NCBI GenBank assembly: GCA_030695565.1
Contig: JAUYRZ010000028.1
Span: 35,717-99,716, forward strand
Source: Archangium sp.
GTDB lineage: Bacteria; Myxococcota; Myxococcia; Myxococcales; Myxococcaceae
Length of the DNA: 64,000 bases
Direction of reading: 5' to 3'
Shown here piece by piece: positions 34,428-41,827 of the stretch. Both the position numbers and the translations under genes were made by a program. The notes beneath the pieces are model-generated. The model saw only the letters and a list, made by a program, of their open reading frames with translations, did no database searches and was not told the origin of the DNA. Within the stretch, counting starts at the first letter, position 1, and every line of letters begins with the position of its first letter.

Positions 34428-34453
34428 ACCGTTCCTCCCGAGCGGAGTCGAGG
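34428..34453. repeat. Type B element, intergenic copy
   Basis: ACCGTTCCTCCCGAGCGGAGTCGAGGG (written as ACCGTTCCTCCCGAGC then GGAGTCGAGGG) lies in the 46-bp gap between the parvulin-lipoprotein start (34415) and the end of the kinase-like gene (34462). It is the reverse complement orientation of the 27705 coding copy. Confidence 0.6.
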
Positions 34454-34461
34454 GCCGTGCG

Positions 34462-36417
34462 TCAGCTCAGCTCGACCATCAGCGCCTCGACCAACACCTG
34501 GGGCAGCTGGTGCCGCGAGCGGAAGCTGCTGAGCGCCCCACCCAGTCGGCTCCCCGAAGGGCGTGGTTCACCGGCGTGCGCTGCGAACGCAAAAGCGACC
34601 ACCACCGCCTTCACCATCGGCCGCTCCGGCATCTGGGCAGGGAAGGCGTGGAGCGCCTCGATGAACTCGTCGGCTTCGGTGATGCCCAGCCGCTCGTGCA
34701 CTTCGGCCAGCCTCGGCACTTCATGCGGCAGGCGGCCGGCGGCGAGCGCGCCCGTCACCATGGCGCGCGCGACGAGCGCCACCTGCGTGGCCTCTGCGGG
34801 GGAGGCGCCCAGCCTGCGCGAGAGCCCGCTCGACAACGCGACCAGCTGCTGCGCGTGCGTGCCCCGCAGCCCCTGCAGGCCGAGCAACGCGTCGATGATG
34901 CGCGGAGCAAGGTTCGAACCGCCCACCGCCGCGCTCGCCGGCTGCGACGAAGTCGGTTTTCCGTACAACCGCGCGCGCGCCACTGACAGCGCCCGGGTGC
35001 CGGCGCGAAACGCGATGAGACTGCGCGGACTGATCGCCGCCTTGAGCTGTTCGAGCGCCTGGGGATCCATCGGGTCGGCCATGGCCACCATCAGCTGGCT
35101 GCCGCTCTTGAGTCCGAGCGGCACGCTCTGCGTCGCCTGCGACAGCGCGATCGGCACCAGCGCCAACGCTTCTTTCGAAGGGACCGCCTCCGCCAGCTTC
35201 TTCATGCTGATCGACGGAGTGCGGGTGAGCTCAGCGGCGGCCGCCACCAGCGCGTCTTCGTCGACGCCGCTTTCGTCGATCAACAACGAACTCACGTCGC
35301 CGTCTTTGCCGACCGCCTCCAACGCCGCGCACAGCTGTGCACGGGAGAGCTTCCCCTGCTCGACGAGCAGGTTGGCGGCGCGCACCTGGAGGGACGCGTT
35401 GGTCGCTTCGGGCGCGGCGGTGTCAGCGCGTGCCACCGCGAGCATCTCTCGCGTCATCTTCCTGGTGGTGACGCGCGCGACCACGGCAGGGCCCGTCACC
35501 GCGGGCACACCGCCGGGCGGCGTCAACGGAACGAGGTGGAGCTCCTGCATGCCCGGGAGCTCGAATGGAGAAACGCGGCCCTGGCCCGCGCGCGCGAAGA
35601 GGGTGGCGATCTCTTGAGCCGTGGTGGCCCACTGGTTCTGCCGGACCGCTTGATCGAGAACGACGATCACCTCTTCCATCGAGGGCCGCGAGCGGGGCTC
35701 CACGGCGAGCATGGTGACCAGCAGGGTGAGCCAGGGTTCGGGCACCTGCTTCACCTTCTCGCGGGTCAGCCCGGCCCACGTGCTGGCGGCGTGACACAGG
35801 TGCGGCGCCGAAGGGCTGTTCCACAGCGGGCGGCCTACGGAGAGCTCGTACAACACCAGGCCCAGCCGAAAGACGTCGCTCTCGATGCTGGCGGGCCCGC
35901 TCACCTGCTCGGGCGCCAGCGCGTTGAGCTCGCTGCGGCAGGGACCCAGCTCGGCCTGCGCACTCGAGACTGCCGCGATGCCTCCGTCGTGGAGCTGCAC
36001 TTCGCCGCGAGCGCTCAAGAAGATGGTCGCGGGGCACACGTCGCCGTGGGCGAGCCCCTGCTTGTGCAGCGCGTCGAGCGCTCGGGCCACCCGGGCCACC
36101 ACGGCCAGACCTTCGTTGGGCGCGATGAACCCCGCGGCGCGCGCCAGGGTCGACATCACCCAGCGCAACGATTCACCTTCAGCGGCTTCGACCACCAGCC
36201 ACAGCCCGTCGGCGCCGGTGCCCACCTCGAGCACGTTCGCCAGCGCGGGCCCGCGGATGAGGCGCAGGCTCTCCATCAACTTTTCGAGCGAAGGCGGGTG
36301 CACGAAGTGCTTGAGCAGCACCGGCTTGTCGGTCCCCACCTGCCGGCCCACATAGGTCTCGAGATAGCCCCCGGTGGGGATCACCTGACGAGCGATGCGG
36401 TAGGCGCCCAAAAACAC
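34462..36417 (-). CDS. Degenerate Ser/Thr kinase-like domain fused to MshEN-like and HD-like domains
   Basis: This is a 651-residue cytoplasmic protein. Residues about 1-260 resemble a Hanks-type kinase: Lys at 36 (PVLLKHF) and Asp in HGDVCPATI (124-132) and in LHDGGIA (about 142-148) are kept, but the catalytic-loop Asn reads Thr and the Gly-rich loop is poor (IPTGGYLETY). Residues about 385-500 resemble the GspE/MshEN N-terminal domain that can bind cyclic di-GMP (ALVPIALSQATQSVPLGLKSG, MADPMDPQALEQLKAA). Residues about 510-630 are an HD-GYP-like helical segment lacking clear HD residues. It may integrate signals for a secretion or pilus system. Domain calls are by motif pattern. Confidence 0.6.
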   Translation of the reverse strand: MFLGAYRIARQVIPTGGYLETYVGRQVGTDKPVLLKHFVHPPSLEKLMESLRLIRGPALANVLEVGTGADGLWLVVEAAEGESLRWVMSTLARAAGFIAPNEGLAVVARVARALDALHKQGLAHGDVCPATIFLSARGEVQLHDGGIAAVSSAQAELGPCRSELNALAPEQVSGPASIESDVFRLGLVLYELSVGRPLWNSPSAPHLCHAASTWAGLTREKVKQVPEPWLTLLVTMLAVEPRSRPSMEEVIVVLDQAVRQNQWATTAQEIATLFARAGQGRVSPFELPGMQELHLVPLTPPGGVPAVTGPAVVARVTTRKMTREMLAVARADTAAPEATNASLQVRAANLLVEQGKLSRAQLCAALEAVGKDGDVSSLLIDESGVDEDALVAAAAELTRTPSISMKKLAEAVPSKEALALVPIALSQATQSVPLGLKSGSQLMVAMADPMDPQALEQLKAAISPRSLIAFRAGTRALSVARARLYGKPTSSQPASAAVGGSNLAPRIIDALLGLQGLRGTHAQQLVALSSGLSRRLGASPAEATQVALVARAMVTGALAAGRLPHEVPRLAEVHERLGITEADEFIEALHAFPAQMPERPMVKAVVVAFAFAAHAGEPRPSGSRLGGALSSFRSRHQLPQVLVEALMVELS

Positions 36418-36539
36418 AATCCTTCAGAAGTGACGACCGAGCCGTAAAAAACGTGCCGCCAGAGTCTAGAGCCTCGCGTGGAATCAGGCCATGCTTTGCT
36501 TCCCCGCCTGGCCGGTTCCCCCCCCAACTGAGGACAGAG

Positions 36540-37160
36540 ATGACGAACGTGCGATCGGCAGTACTCGTGGTGTTGGCGTTGACGGCGTGTGGACCCGCCG
36601 AGATTCGCATCGACGAGACGAAGGGTGTTCCTTCGGTGAAGGGCGATACCGAGATCACCATCAGCGCCACCTTCACCTGCGGCGAAGCGATCCCGGCGGG
36701 CGATAAAATGGTGGCGACCCGGGTGGTGACGGGCGGCTGCGAGTTCACCTTCGACGACACGCTCCAGGTGCTCAGCGCGTCGGACTACGAGGTCATCGGC
36801 GATCTCAAGGTCACCTCGAACCTGGTGCAGCGCGTCGAGCTGACCATCAAGAAGCTCGCTTTCGTCGACGGGGCCACCGGTGCGGCGCTCGACATCAACA
36901 CCCGGGTCACCTCAGTGGTGCTCTCGGTCAACGGCCAGAAGGTGGCCGACAAGGCCGCCATCACCTCGTTGCCCGCGGTGGTGAGCCTCGAAGGCGCTGC
37001 GCTCACCGCGCTCAAGGCGAAGGTCGATGCCCGGCAGCCCGCGTCGGTGGCGGTCAAGGCGGTGGCCGTGCTCCCCGACATGCCCCGGCCGCCGGAGCGG
37101 CTGAAGATTGACTACGAAGCGCAGCCCGCGCTGATCCTCGGGCCGGGCAAGATCTTCTGA
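36540..37160 (+). CDS. Putative lipoprotein of unknown function, 206 residues
   Basis: The start ATG at 36540 begins MTNVRSAVLVVLALTACG, a lipoprotein signal with Cys at 17. The mature protein is beta-rich with repeated V/T stretches (EITISATFTCGEAIPAGDKMVATRVVTGGCEFTF, split at several points; LTIKKLAFVDGATGAALDINTRVTSVVLSVNG). I know no family. It precedes the peptidoglycan-binding gene at 37213 by 52 bp in the same direction, so it may be functionally tied to it, for example as a periplasmic protective partner. It is divergent from the kinase-like gene. Confidence 0.72.
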   Translation: MTNVRSAVLVVLALTACGPAEIRIDETKGVPSVKGDTEITISATFTCGEAIPAGDKMVATRVVTGGCEFTFDDTLQVLSASDYEVIGDLKVTSNLVQRVELTIKKLAFVDGATGAALDINTRVTSVVLSVNGQKVADKAAITSLPAVVSLEGAALTALKAKVDARQPASVAVKAVAVLPDMPRPPERLKIDYEAQPALILGPGKIF

Positions 37161-37212
37161 CTCGGCGCGTCGAAGTGACAACCTCTGACCTCCACTTTGC
37201 GAGAACCTTTTT

Positions 37213-37908
37213 GTGACTCTCTCCATCGGTTCCAGCGGCTCTTCAGTCCGTAACCTCCAGCAAAAACTGCAGTCAGCCGGTTTCAGCCCGGGCGGGGTCG
37301 ACGGTGACTTCGGCTCGCGCACCGAGCGTGCGGTTCGCGCCTTCCAGCAGGCGAAGGGCATCGACGTCGACGGCAAGGTCGGCCCGCAGACCCTGCGCGC
37401 CCTCCAGGATGGTTTCGAACCGGCCCGTCCTTCCCGGCCCGGCACCACGCCGCGCCCCGTACCGACCGAAGCCGTCACCGCTCCTCGCGGCGCGTCGGGT
37501 GCCAACCGCACTGCGTCTTTCGATCGCGTTCGTGGGCCTGGTACCCGTTCGCAGATGGTCACCGGGAAGATCACGGTGAACGGCCGCTCCTACGACTTCC
37601 GCAGCGGCGGGTTCGGCAGGGGCAGCCTTCCTCCCGGCGCGTACACCGTCACCCCGCACCTCTGGAGCCGCAGCAACCGCAGCATGACGGTCGGCGGGGT
37701 CGGCTACAGCTTCGCGATGAGCAACAAGTTCGACTCGCGGGTCGGTGCGACGCGCAGCCTGCTCCGCATTCACCCCGATGGTGGCACGCCCGGCACCGAG
37801 GGCTGCGTGGGCATCATCGGCAACGCGTCGGTGCAGCGTCAGTTCCGCGAAGACATGCGCGCTGAGCTTGCTCGCAACGGTGGCCGCTTCACGCTGAACG
37901 TCGGCTGA
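37213..37908 (+). CDS. Peptidoglycan-binding protein with C-terminal Tlde1/L,D-transpeptidase-like domain
   Basis: This 231-residue protein has a GTG start at 37213. Residues about 4-67 are a PG_binding_1 domain (GSSGSSVRNLQQKLQSAGF, VDGDFGSRTERAVRAFQQ, DGKVGPQTLRAL). A Pro/Arg linker follows, then a catalytic-like domain with RSLLRIHPDGGTPGTEGCVGI (His about 193 and Cys about 204). H-x(n)-G-C matches the Tlde1/DUF2778 branch of L,D-transpeptidases. No Sec or lipoprotein signal is present, which is typical of type VI secretion-delivered effectors or phage-derived enzymes. A strong terminator follows at 37934. The upstream lipoprotein gene might be protective. Function is inference. Confidence 0.68.
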   Translation: MTLSIGSSGSSVRNLQQKLQSAGFSPGGVDGDFGSRTERAVRAFQQAKGIDVDGKVGPQTLRALQDGFEPARPSRPGTTPRPVPTEAVTAPRGASGANRTASFDRVRGPGTRSQMVTGKITVNGRSYDFRSGGFGRGSLPPGAYTVTPHLWSRSNRSMTVGGVGYSFAMSNKFDSRVGATRSLLRIHPDGGTPGTEGCVGIIGNASVQRQFREDMRAELARNGGRFTLNVG

Positions 37909-37933
37909 GTTTCAGCTCGGTGGTGTTTCGAAG

Positions 37934-37963
37934 AAGCCCATGGCCGACGCCGTGGGCTTTTTT
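37934..37963 (+). terminator. Strong Rho-independent terminator after the Tlde1-like gene
   Basis: Stem AAGCCCATGGC (37934-37944) and GCCGTGGGCTT (37949-37959) pair over 11 bp with one G-U wobble, with loop cgac, followed by TTTTTTC. It lies 26 bp after the stop at 37908. Confidence 0.9.
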
Positions 37964-38010
37964 CGTTCAGCGCGGGAGCTTCGACGGCCCCTCTCCCCGC
38001 TTCGTCGCAG

Positions 38011-39438
38011 TCAGTGCACGGTCTGAATCATCTTCAGGATCGTCTCGGCATCCTGAGTGCGGCCGAGGTGATTGAGGCAGCGCACCTGCTGCAGCTGCAC
38101 ACCGCGCCGCATCTCCGCTTCATTTGCCGCGCCGGTGATGGGCTCGCTCAGCCAGCGATCTGCCAAGCGAAGCGCGTGATGACAATCATTGGCATCTGCC
38201 GTGAGCATGACGTTGCGAGCTGCCGCCGCGCGGCCCGTGGGTGAGGTGATCACCGTGCCCACTTCACGCAACTTGCGCTCGATGTTCTTGAGCGAGAAGC
38301 CGCGCTCGGCCGTGCTCATGCGCTTGTACGCCACCGGCGCCGGCGTGTTCTTCACGGGAGGACCGGCCCACTGCTCGTCAGCGGCGATGGGCGTGCGATC
38401 GGGCGGAGGGGCCTGGGTCAGGTCCTCTTCCTCCTGCACTTCTTCGGGAGGCGGCGGGCCGTCTTCCGGTTGCTCTTCGTCACCCAGCCGCGCGATCGAG
38501 TCGGGCTGACCTTCGGGCACCGGCTCCACGTTGGCCGTCTTCGGCGCGGCGGCGGGCGTCGGCTCCCAGGCGAGCTCGGTGAGCTGGCCGTTGCTCCAGC
38601 TGACGGCGTGATTGGCGGTGACCTCACGGCTGCCCGACGGCGTGTTGACCTGCACCTTGCCCTCTTCGACGGCCACCAGCGTGCGGTTCGCTTCACGCGA
38701 GACCAGGAAGCGGGTGCCGAGATCGACCACCTGCAGGTCGCCGGCGCGCACGGTCAGCACGCGATCTTCACGGTGCGGCACCACCATCGCCAGGCTGCCC
38801 CGGGTCAGCTCGAGGGTGAGCTGCTTCTCTTCGAGCGTGTGCAGCTTCACTTCAGACGTGGCCGTCAGCCCTGCGCGAGAACCATCGGGCAGCTTCATCC
38901 ACACGCTGCCGCCTTTCTGCGTGGTGACGGTCGCACCTTCGGCGAGCACCTGGGCCTTCTTGGCGGTCGACTTGTTCGCGCTCGCCACGGTGGCGGACAA
39001 CTTCTTCGCAGGGGCCCCGACGAGCGGAGCGGGCGCAGGAGCAGGCGAGGGCACCGGAAGCGCGATGGGCGCAGGGGGGATCGGTTGGGGCGTGGTGGAA
39101 GCGAGCAACCACGCAGCGGCGGTCACCAGCACCACCCCCATCGCGGCCGCGAGAATGAAGCGGGGCGTGAAGAGCGACGACCACCACGAGGTGAAGCTCT
39201 TCGCGGCCTGCGCATCAGCGGCTTCGGCGATCGACGCACCCACGCGGCGCGCCATCTGCTCCGGCATGGGAGGCGGCTCGGGCAACACGCTGAGCACCTG
39301 CTGCGCGAGCTGCACGTCTTCCAAGGCCACCCGGCAATCAGCACAACCGGCGAGGTGGGCTTGCGCGTTCTGCGCGGCGGCCGCGTCGAGCTCGGTGCGG
39401 GCCAGCGCCCAGAGGGTGTCGTGTTCGAGGTGGCTCAT
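38011..39438 (-). CDS. Anti-sigma factor/FecR-domain membrane protein
   Basis: This is a 475-residue protein. The ATG overlaps the upstream sigma gene stop by four bases. The N-terminus holds a zinc-finger-type motif (AHLAGCADC; His28, Cys32, Cys35) as in ZAS anti-sigma factors. A transmembrane segment lies at about 92-113 (RFILAAAMGVVLVTAAAWLLA). A Lys/Pro linker and a FecR domain follow (AEGATVTTQKGGSVWMKLPDGS, LELTRGSLAMVVPHREDR, VVDLGTRFLVSREANRTLVAVEEG), and a C-terminal helical tail. The FecR part senses an outer-membrane or periplasmic signal. It is probably the cognate regulator of the sigma factor at 39435-40043. Confidence 0.88.
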   Translation of the reverse strand: MSHLEHDTLWALARTELDAAAAQNAQAHLAGCADCRVALEDVQLAQQVLSVLPEPPPMPEQMARRVGASIAEAADAQAAKSFTSWWSSLFTPRFILAAAMGVVLVTAAAWLLASTTPQPIPPAPIALPVPSPAPAPAPLVGAPAKKLSATVASANKSTAKKAQVLAEGATVTTQKGGSVWMKLPDGSRAGLTATSEVKLHTLEEKQLTLELTRGSLAMVVPHREDRVLTVRAGDLQVVDLGTRFLVSREANRTLVAVEEGKVQVNTPSGSREVTANHAVSWSNGQLTELAWEPTPAAAPKTANVEPVPEGQPDSIARLGDEEQPEDGPPPPEEVQEEEDLTQAPPPDRTPIAADEQWAGPPVKNTPAPVAYKRMSTAERGFSLKNIERKLREVGTVITSPTGRAAAARNVMLTADANDCHHALRLADRWLSEPITGAANEAEMRRGVQLQQVRCLNHLGRTQDAETILKMIQTVH

Positions 39439-40043
39439 GCATCGCCTCGCTTCAGCTTCACGACGACCAACGTGAAATCCTGGCGGGCGCGGTTGAGGCG
39501 CGAGCGCACGGTGTTCACGGGGCAGTCGACCAGCTCGGAGATCTCCTCGGGCTTCATGCCCAGGAGCTCGTGGTACACGAAGACCGACGCCTTTTCCTCG
39601 CTCAGTTCCGACAGGGCCCGCTGCACCAGCACGGCGGCCTGCTTGACCTGGGCCGCCCGCTCGGGGTCATGGCGTTCGTCGGTGGCGTGCTCAGGCACTT
39701 CGTCGGTCGCCTCTTCTTTGCGGCGCCGTTTGCCCCGCAGGTGCATCAGCCCTACGTTGACGCACACCCGATGGAGGAACGTGGAGACCCGCGAATCACC
39801 CCGGTACGTCTTCAGCGCCCGCATCAGCTGGATGTAGGACTCCTGAACGAGGTCTTCCAGGTCGGGGCTCTGGCCCACCACCTTGTACAAAACCCGCCAC
39901 GCCTGGTCCCGGGTGCGCTCGTAAAGCTGCGTAAAAGCAACACTTTCCCCGTCCCGCGCGGCCAGGGCGAGCGTACGAAGAGGGTCGGCCACCGCGGCGA
40001 GGTCGTTCGACATGTACCCGTGGGAGAAGGCGAGGGCCGTCAT
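39435..40043 (-). CDS. ECF-type RNA polymerase sigma factor
   Basis: This protein is about 202 residues from the ATG at 40043 (MTALAFSHGYMSND); 40013 (MSND) is a shorter alternative and neither has a strong Shine-Dalgarno site. Region 2 is FTQLYERTRDQAWRVLYKVVGQ, LEDLVQESYIQLMRALKTY, TFLHRVCVNVGLMHLRGK; region 4 is LSELSEEKASVFVYHELLGMKPEEIS, VNTVRSRLNRARQDFT. It is upstream of and coupled to the zinc-finger FecR anti-sigma gene. It is divergent from the DUF2891 gene. A basic interdomain linker (KRRRKEEATDE) separates the domains. Confidence 0.88.
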   Translation of the reverse strand: MTALAFSHGYMSNDLAAVADPLRTLALAARDGESVAFTQLYERTRDQAWRVLYKVVGQSPDLEDLVQESYIQLMRALKTYRGDSRVSTFLHRVCVNVGLMHLRGKRRRKEEATDEVPEHATDERHDPERAAQVKQAAVLVQRALSELSEEKASVFVYHELLGMKPEEISELVDCPVNTVRSRLNRARQDFTLVVVKLKRGDA

Positions 40044-40125
40044 GGCACTCGTTGGTTGCCGGGGGCAAGACCGTTGATCCACACCTTATTACTGACCCTC
40101 CGCAGCGGCTGAGGGTGGGGGACTC

Positions 40126-41205
40126 ATGAGAATCGTCGTGTTGATGGTGTCGTTGTGGGGTGCCTCGGTGGTGCGGGCTGAAACGCAGGCCTTCGACGCA
40201 GCAACCGCCGCGCGCTTCACCCGCCTCGCGCTGGCCTGCGTGCATCGCGAGTACCCCAACAAGCTCGCGCACGTGCTCAACGGCGTGAAAGACGTGAAGG
40301 CGCCGCGGCAGCTCACCCCGGCGTTCTACGGTTGTTACGACTGGCACTCGTCGGTGCACGGGCACTGGCTGCTGGCGCGGTTGGCGCGCACGTTTCCCGA
40401 GGCGCCGTGGGCGACTGACGCGAAGAAGGCGCTCGCGCAGAGCCTGACCGCGAAGAACCTGGCCACCGAGCTGAAGTACTTCGAGGGGCCCGGGCGGGTG
40501 AGCTTCGAGCGGCCGTATGGGCTGGCGTGGTTGCTCCAGCTGGCCGCGGAGCTGCGGCAATGGAAGACGCCCGAAGCGCAGCAGTGGGTCAAGGCGTTGG
40601 AGCCCCTCGAACGTGCGGCCGCGGCGCGGTTGTCGAAGTGGTTGCCGAAGTTGTCGAGGCCGATTCGGGTGGGTGAACACGACCAGACCGCGTTCGCGTT
40701 CGGGCTGGTGTTCGATTGGGCGCGTGTGGCGGGTGATGCGGCCCTGCTCGAGCTGCTGCAGGAGCGGGTGGAGGTGTTCTACGGAAAGGATCGCGATTGC
40801 CCGCTCGCGTACGAACCGGGCGGGCAGGACTTTCTCTCGCCGTGTCTCGCGGAGGCCGACCTGATGCGGCGGGTCCTGACGCCGGAAAAGTATGCGCCGT
40901 GGCTGCGCACGTTCTTGCCGTCGATTCCCGAGAGCGGGGCGAAGGGGTGGTTGGTGCCCGAGGTGGTGACGGATCGCTCGGATCCGAAGCTCGCGCATCT
41001 CGATGGTCTCAACCTGTCGCGCGCGTGGATGCTGGAGGGGATCGTCTCGGCGCTCCCGGCTGCGGATCCGCGGGTGGCGGCGTTGAAGGCGGCGGCGCTT
41101 TCGCATCGTACGGCTGGCCTCGAGTCAGTCACCGGTGAGCACTACGAAGGGGGTCACTGGCTGGGAAGTTTCGCCGTGTACCTCGTCACCCAACGCGGAC
41201 TCTGA
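40126..41205 (+). CDS. DUF2891 family secreted protein
   Basis: This is a 359-residue protein. GGGTGGGGG precedes the ATG. Signal peptide about 1-18 (MRIVVLMVSLWGASVVRA). DUF2891 motifs are FYGCYDWHSSVHGHWLLARL, VGEHDQTAFAFGLVFDWA, and PGGQDFLSPCLAEADLMRRVL. The strictly conserved His, Asp and Trp residues suggest an (alpha/alpha)6-barrel-like fold and possible sugar-acting activity, but no reaction is established. Divergent from the ECF sigma gene. Export to periplasm or outside is inferred from the signal peptide. Confidence 0.85.
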   Translation: MRIVVLMVSLWGASVVRAETQAFDAATAARFTRLALACVHREYPNKLAHVLNGVKDVKAPRQLTPAFYGCYDWHSSVHGHWLLARLARTFPEAPWATDAKKALAQSLTAKNLATELKYFEGPGRVSFERPYGLAWLLQLAAELRQWKTPEAQQWVKALEPLERAAAARLSKWLPKLSRPIRVGEHDQTAFAFGLVFDWARVAGDAALLELLQERVEVFYGKDRDCPLAYEPGGQDFLSPCLAEADLMRRVLTPEKYAPWLRTFLPSIPESGAKGWLVPEVVTDRSDPKLAHLDGLNLSRAWMLEGIVSALPAADPRVAALKAAALSHRTAGLESVTGEHYEGGHWLGSFAVYLVTQRGL

Positions 41206-41206
41206 A

Positions 41207-41243
41207 GCCCCCTCTCCCTTCGGGAGCGGGTCGGGGTGAGGGA
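41207..41243. repeat. Dispersed palindrome, type A
   Basis: GCCCCCTCTCCCTTCGGG followed by AGCGGGTCGGGGTGAGGG lies immediately after the DUF2891 stop (41205). The CTCTCCC...GGGAG hairpin can terminate that transcript; it is a variant of the family seen at 13305, 25601, 61217 and 63714. Nothing else is evident in the 106-bp gap before the next gene. Confidence 0.5.
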
Positions 41244-41311
41244 GGCTCAACCGGTCGAGCGTCGTGTGCAGCAGGCTGAGCAGCAGACGGCGCCTCGGGC
41301 CGCAGTATGTA

Positions 41312-41827
41312 ATGGTCGCGCGCGTGCGGATCTGGGTTTCACTGTGCTTGATGTGTTCGTGTTCACGGCCGCCGCAGCCCGTGCGCGATCCCTCGCACCC
41401 GGATCTCCGCCTCGAACGCGTCGCGATCCGCTCGTGGTCGGCCGACACCCTTCGCGTGGTGACCACGGCCAACCGGCTCGACGTGTTTCGCGAAGTGGGA
41501 ACGCCGGGCGACGTGGTGGTCTACGACGCGGGTGTGCTGCTCATCGCCGACGGCACGCGGCTGTCGGCGCCGCTGGTGACGGGCAATCTCTTCTCCGGGC
41601 AGTTCGAAGGCACAGGCGGGGTGACGATGGTGGGGCCCAACGAGCTGCGCGCGGCCACGCCCACCGTCGCTTTCGATCGCAGCGTGGGCGCAGCGGGTCA
41701 GGCCGCTTCCGACGCGGGCATCGTGCTCACCCGGCCCCGGTTGCGCATCGAGGCGACCGGCTTCACCTTCGACGTCGCGGAGCAACACGCCACGTTCGAG
41801 CAGGCGAAGAGCGACTTCACTCCCTGA
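41312..41827 (+). CDS. LptC-like lipoprotein, beta-jellyroll
   Basis: This is a 171-residue protein. MVARVRIWVSLCLMCSCSRPP suggests a lipoprotein signal with Cys at 15 or 17. The mature part has repeated short beta strands (LRLERVAIRSWSADTLRVVTTANRLDVFREVG, split; GDVVVYDAGVLLIADGTRLSAPLVTGNLFSGQFEGTGGVTMVG) with alternating polar/apolar pattern as in LptC/OstA jellyrolls that carry lipopolysaccharide. The family call is tentative because no Lpt gene is adjacent. Its 3' end overlaps the convergent hybrid kinase gene by 11 bases. Confidence 0.55.
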   Translation: MVARVRIWVSLCLMCSCSRPPQPVRDPSHPDLRLERVAIRSWSADTLRVVTTANRLDVFREVGTPGDVVVYDAGVLLIADGTRLSAPLVTGNLFSGQFEGTGGVTMVGPNELRAATPTVAFDRSVGAAGQAASDAGIVLTRPRLRIEATGFTFDVAEQHATFEQAKSDFTP

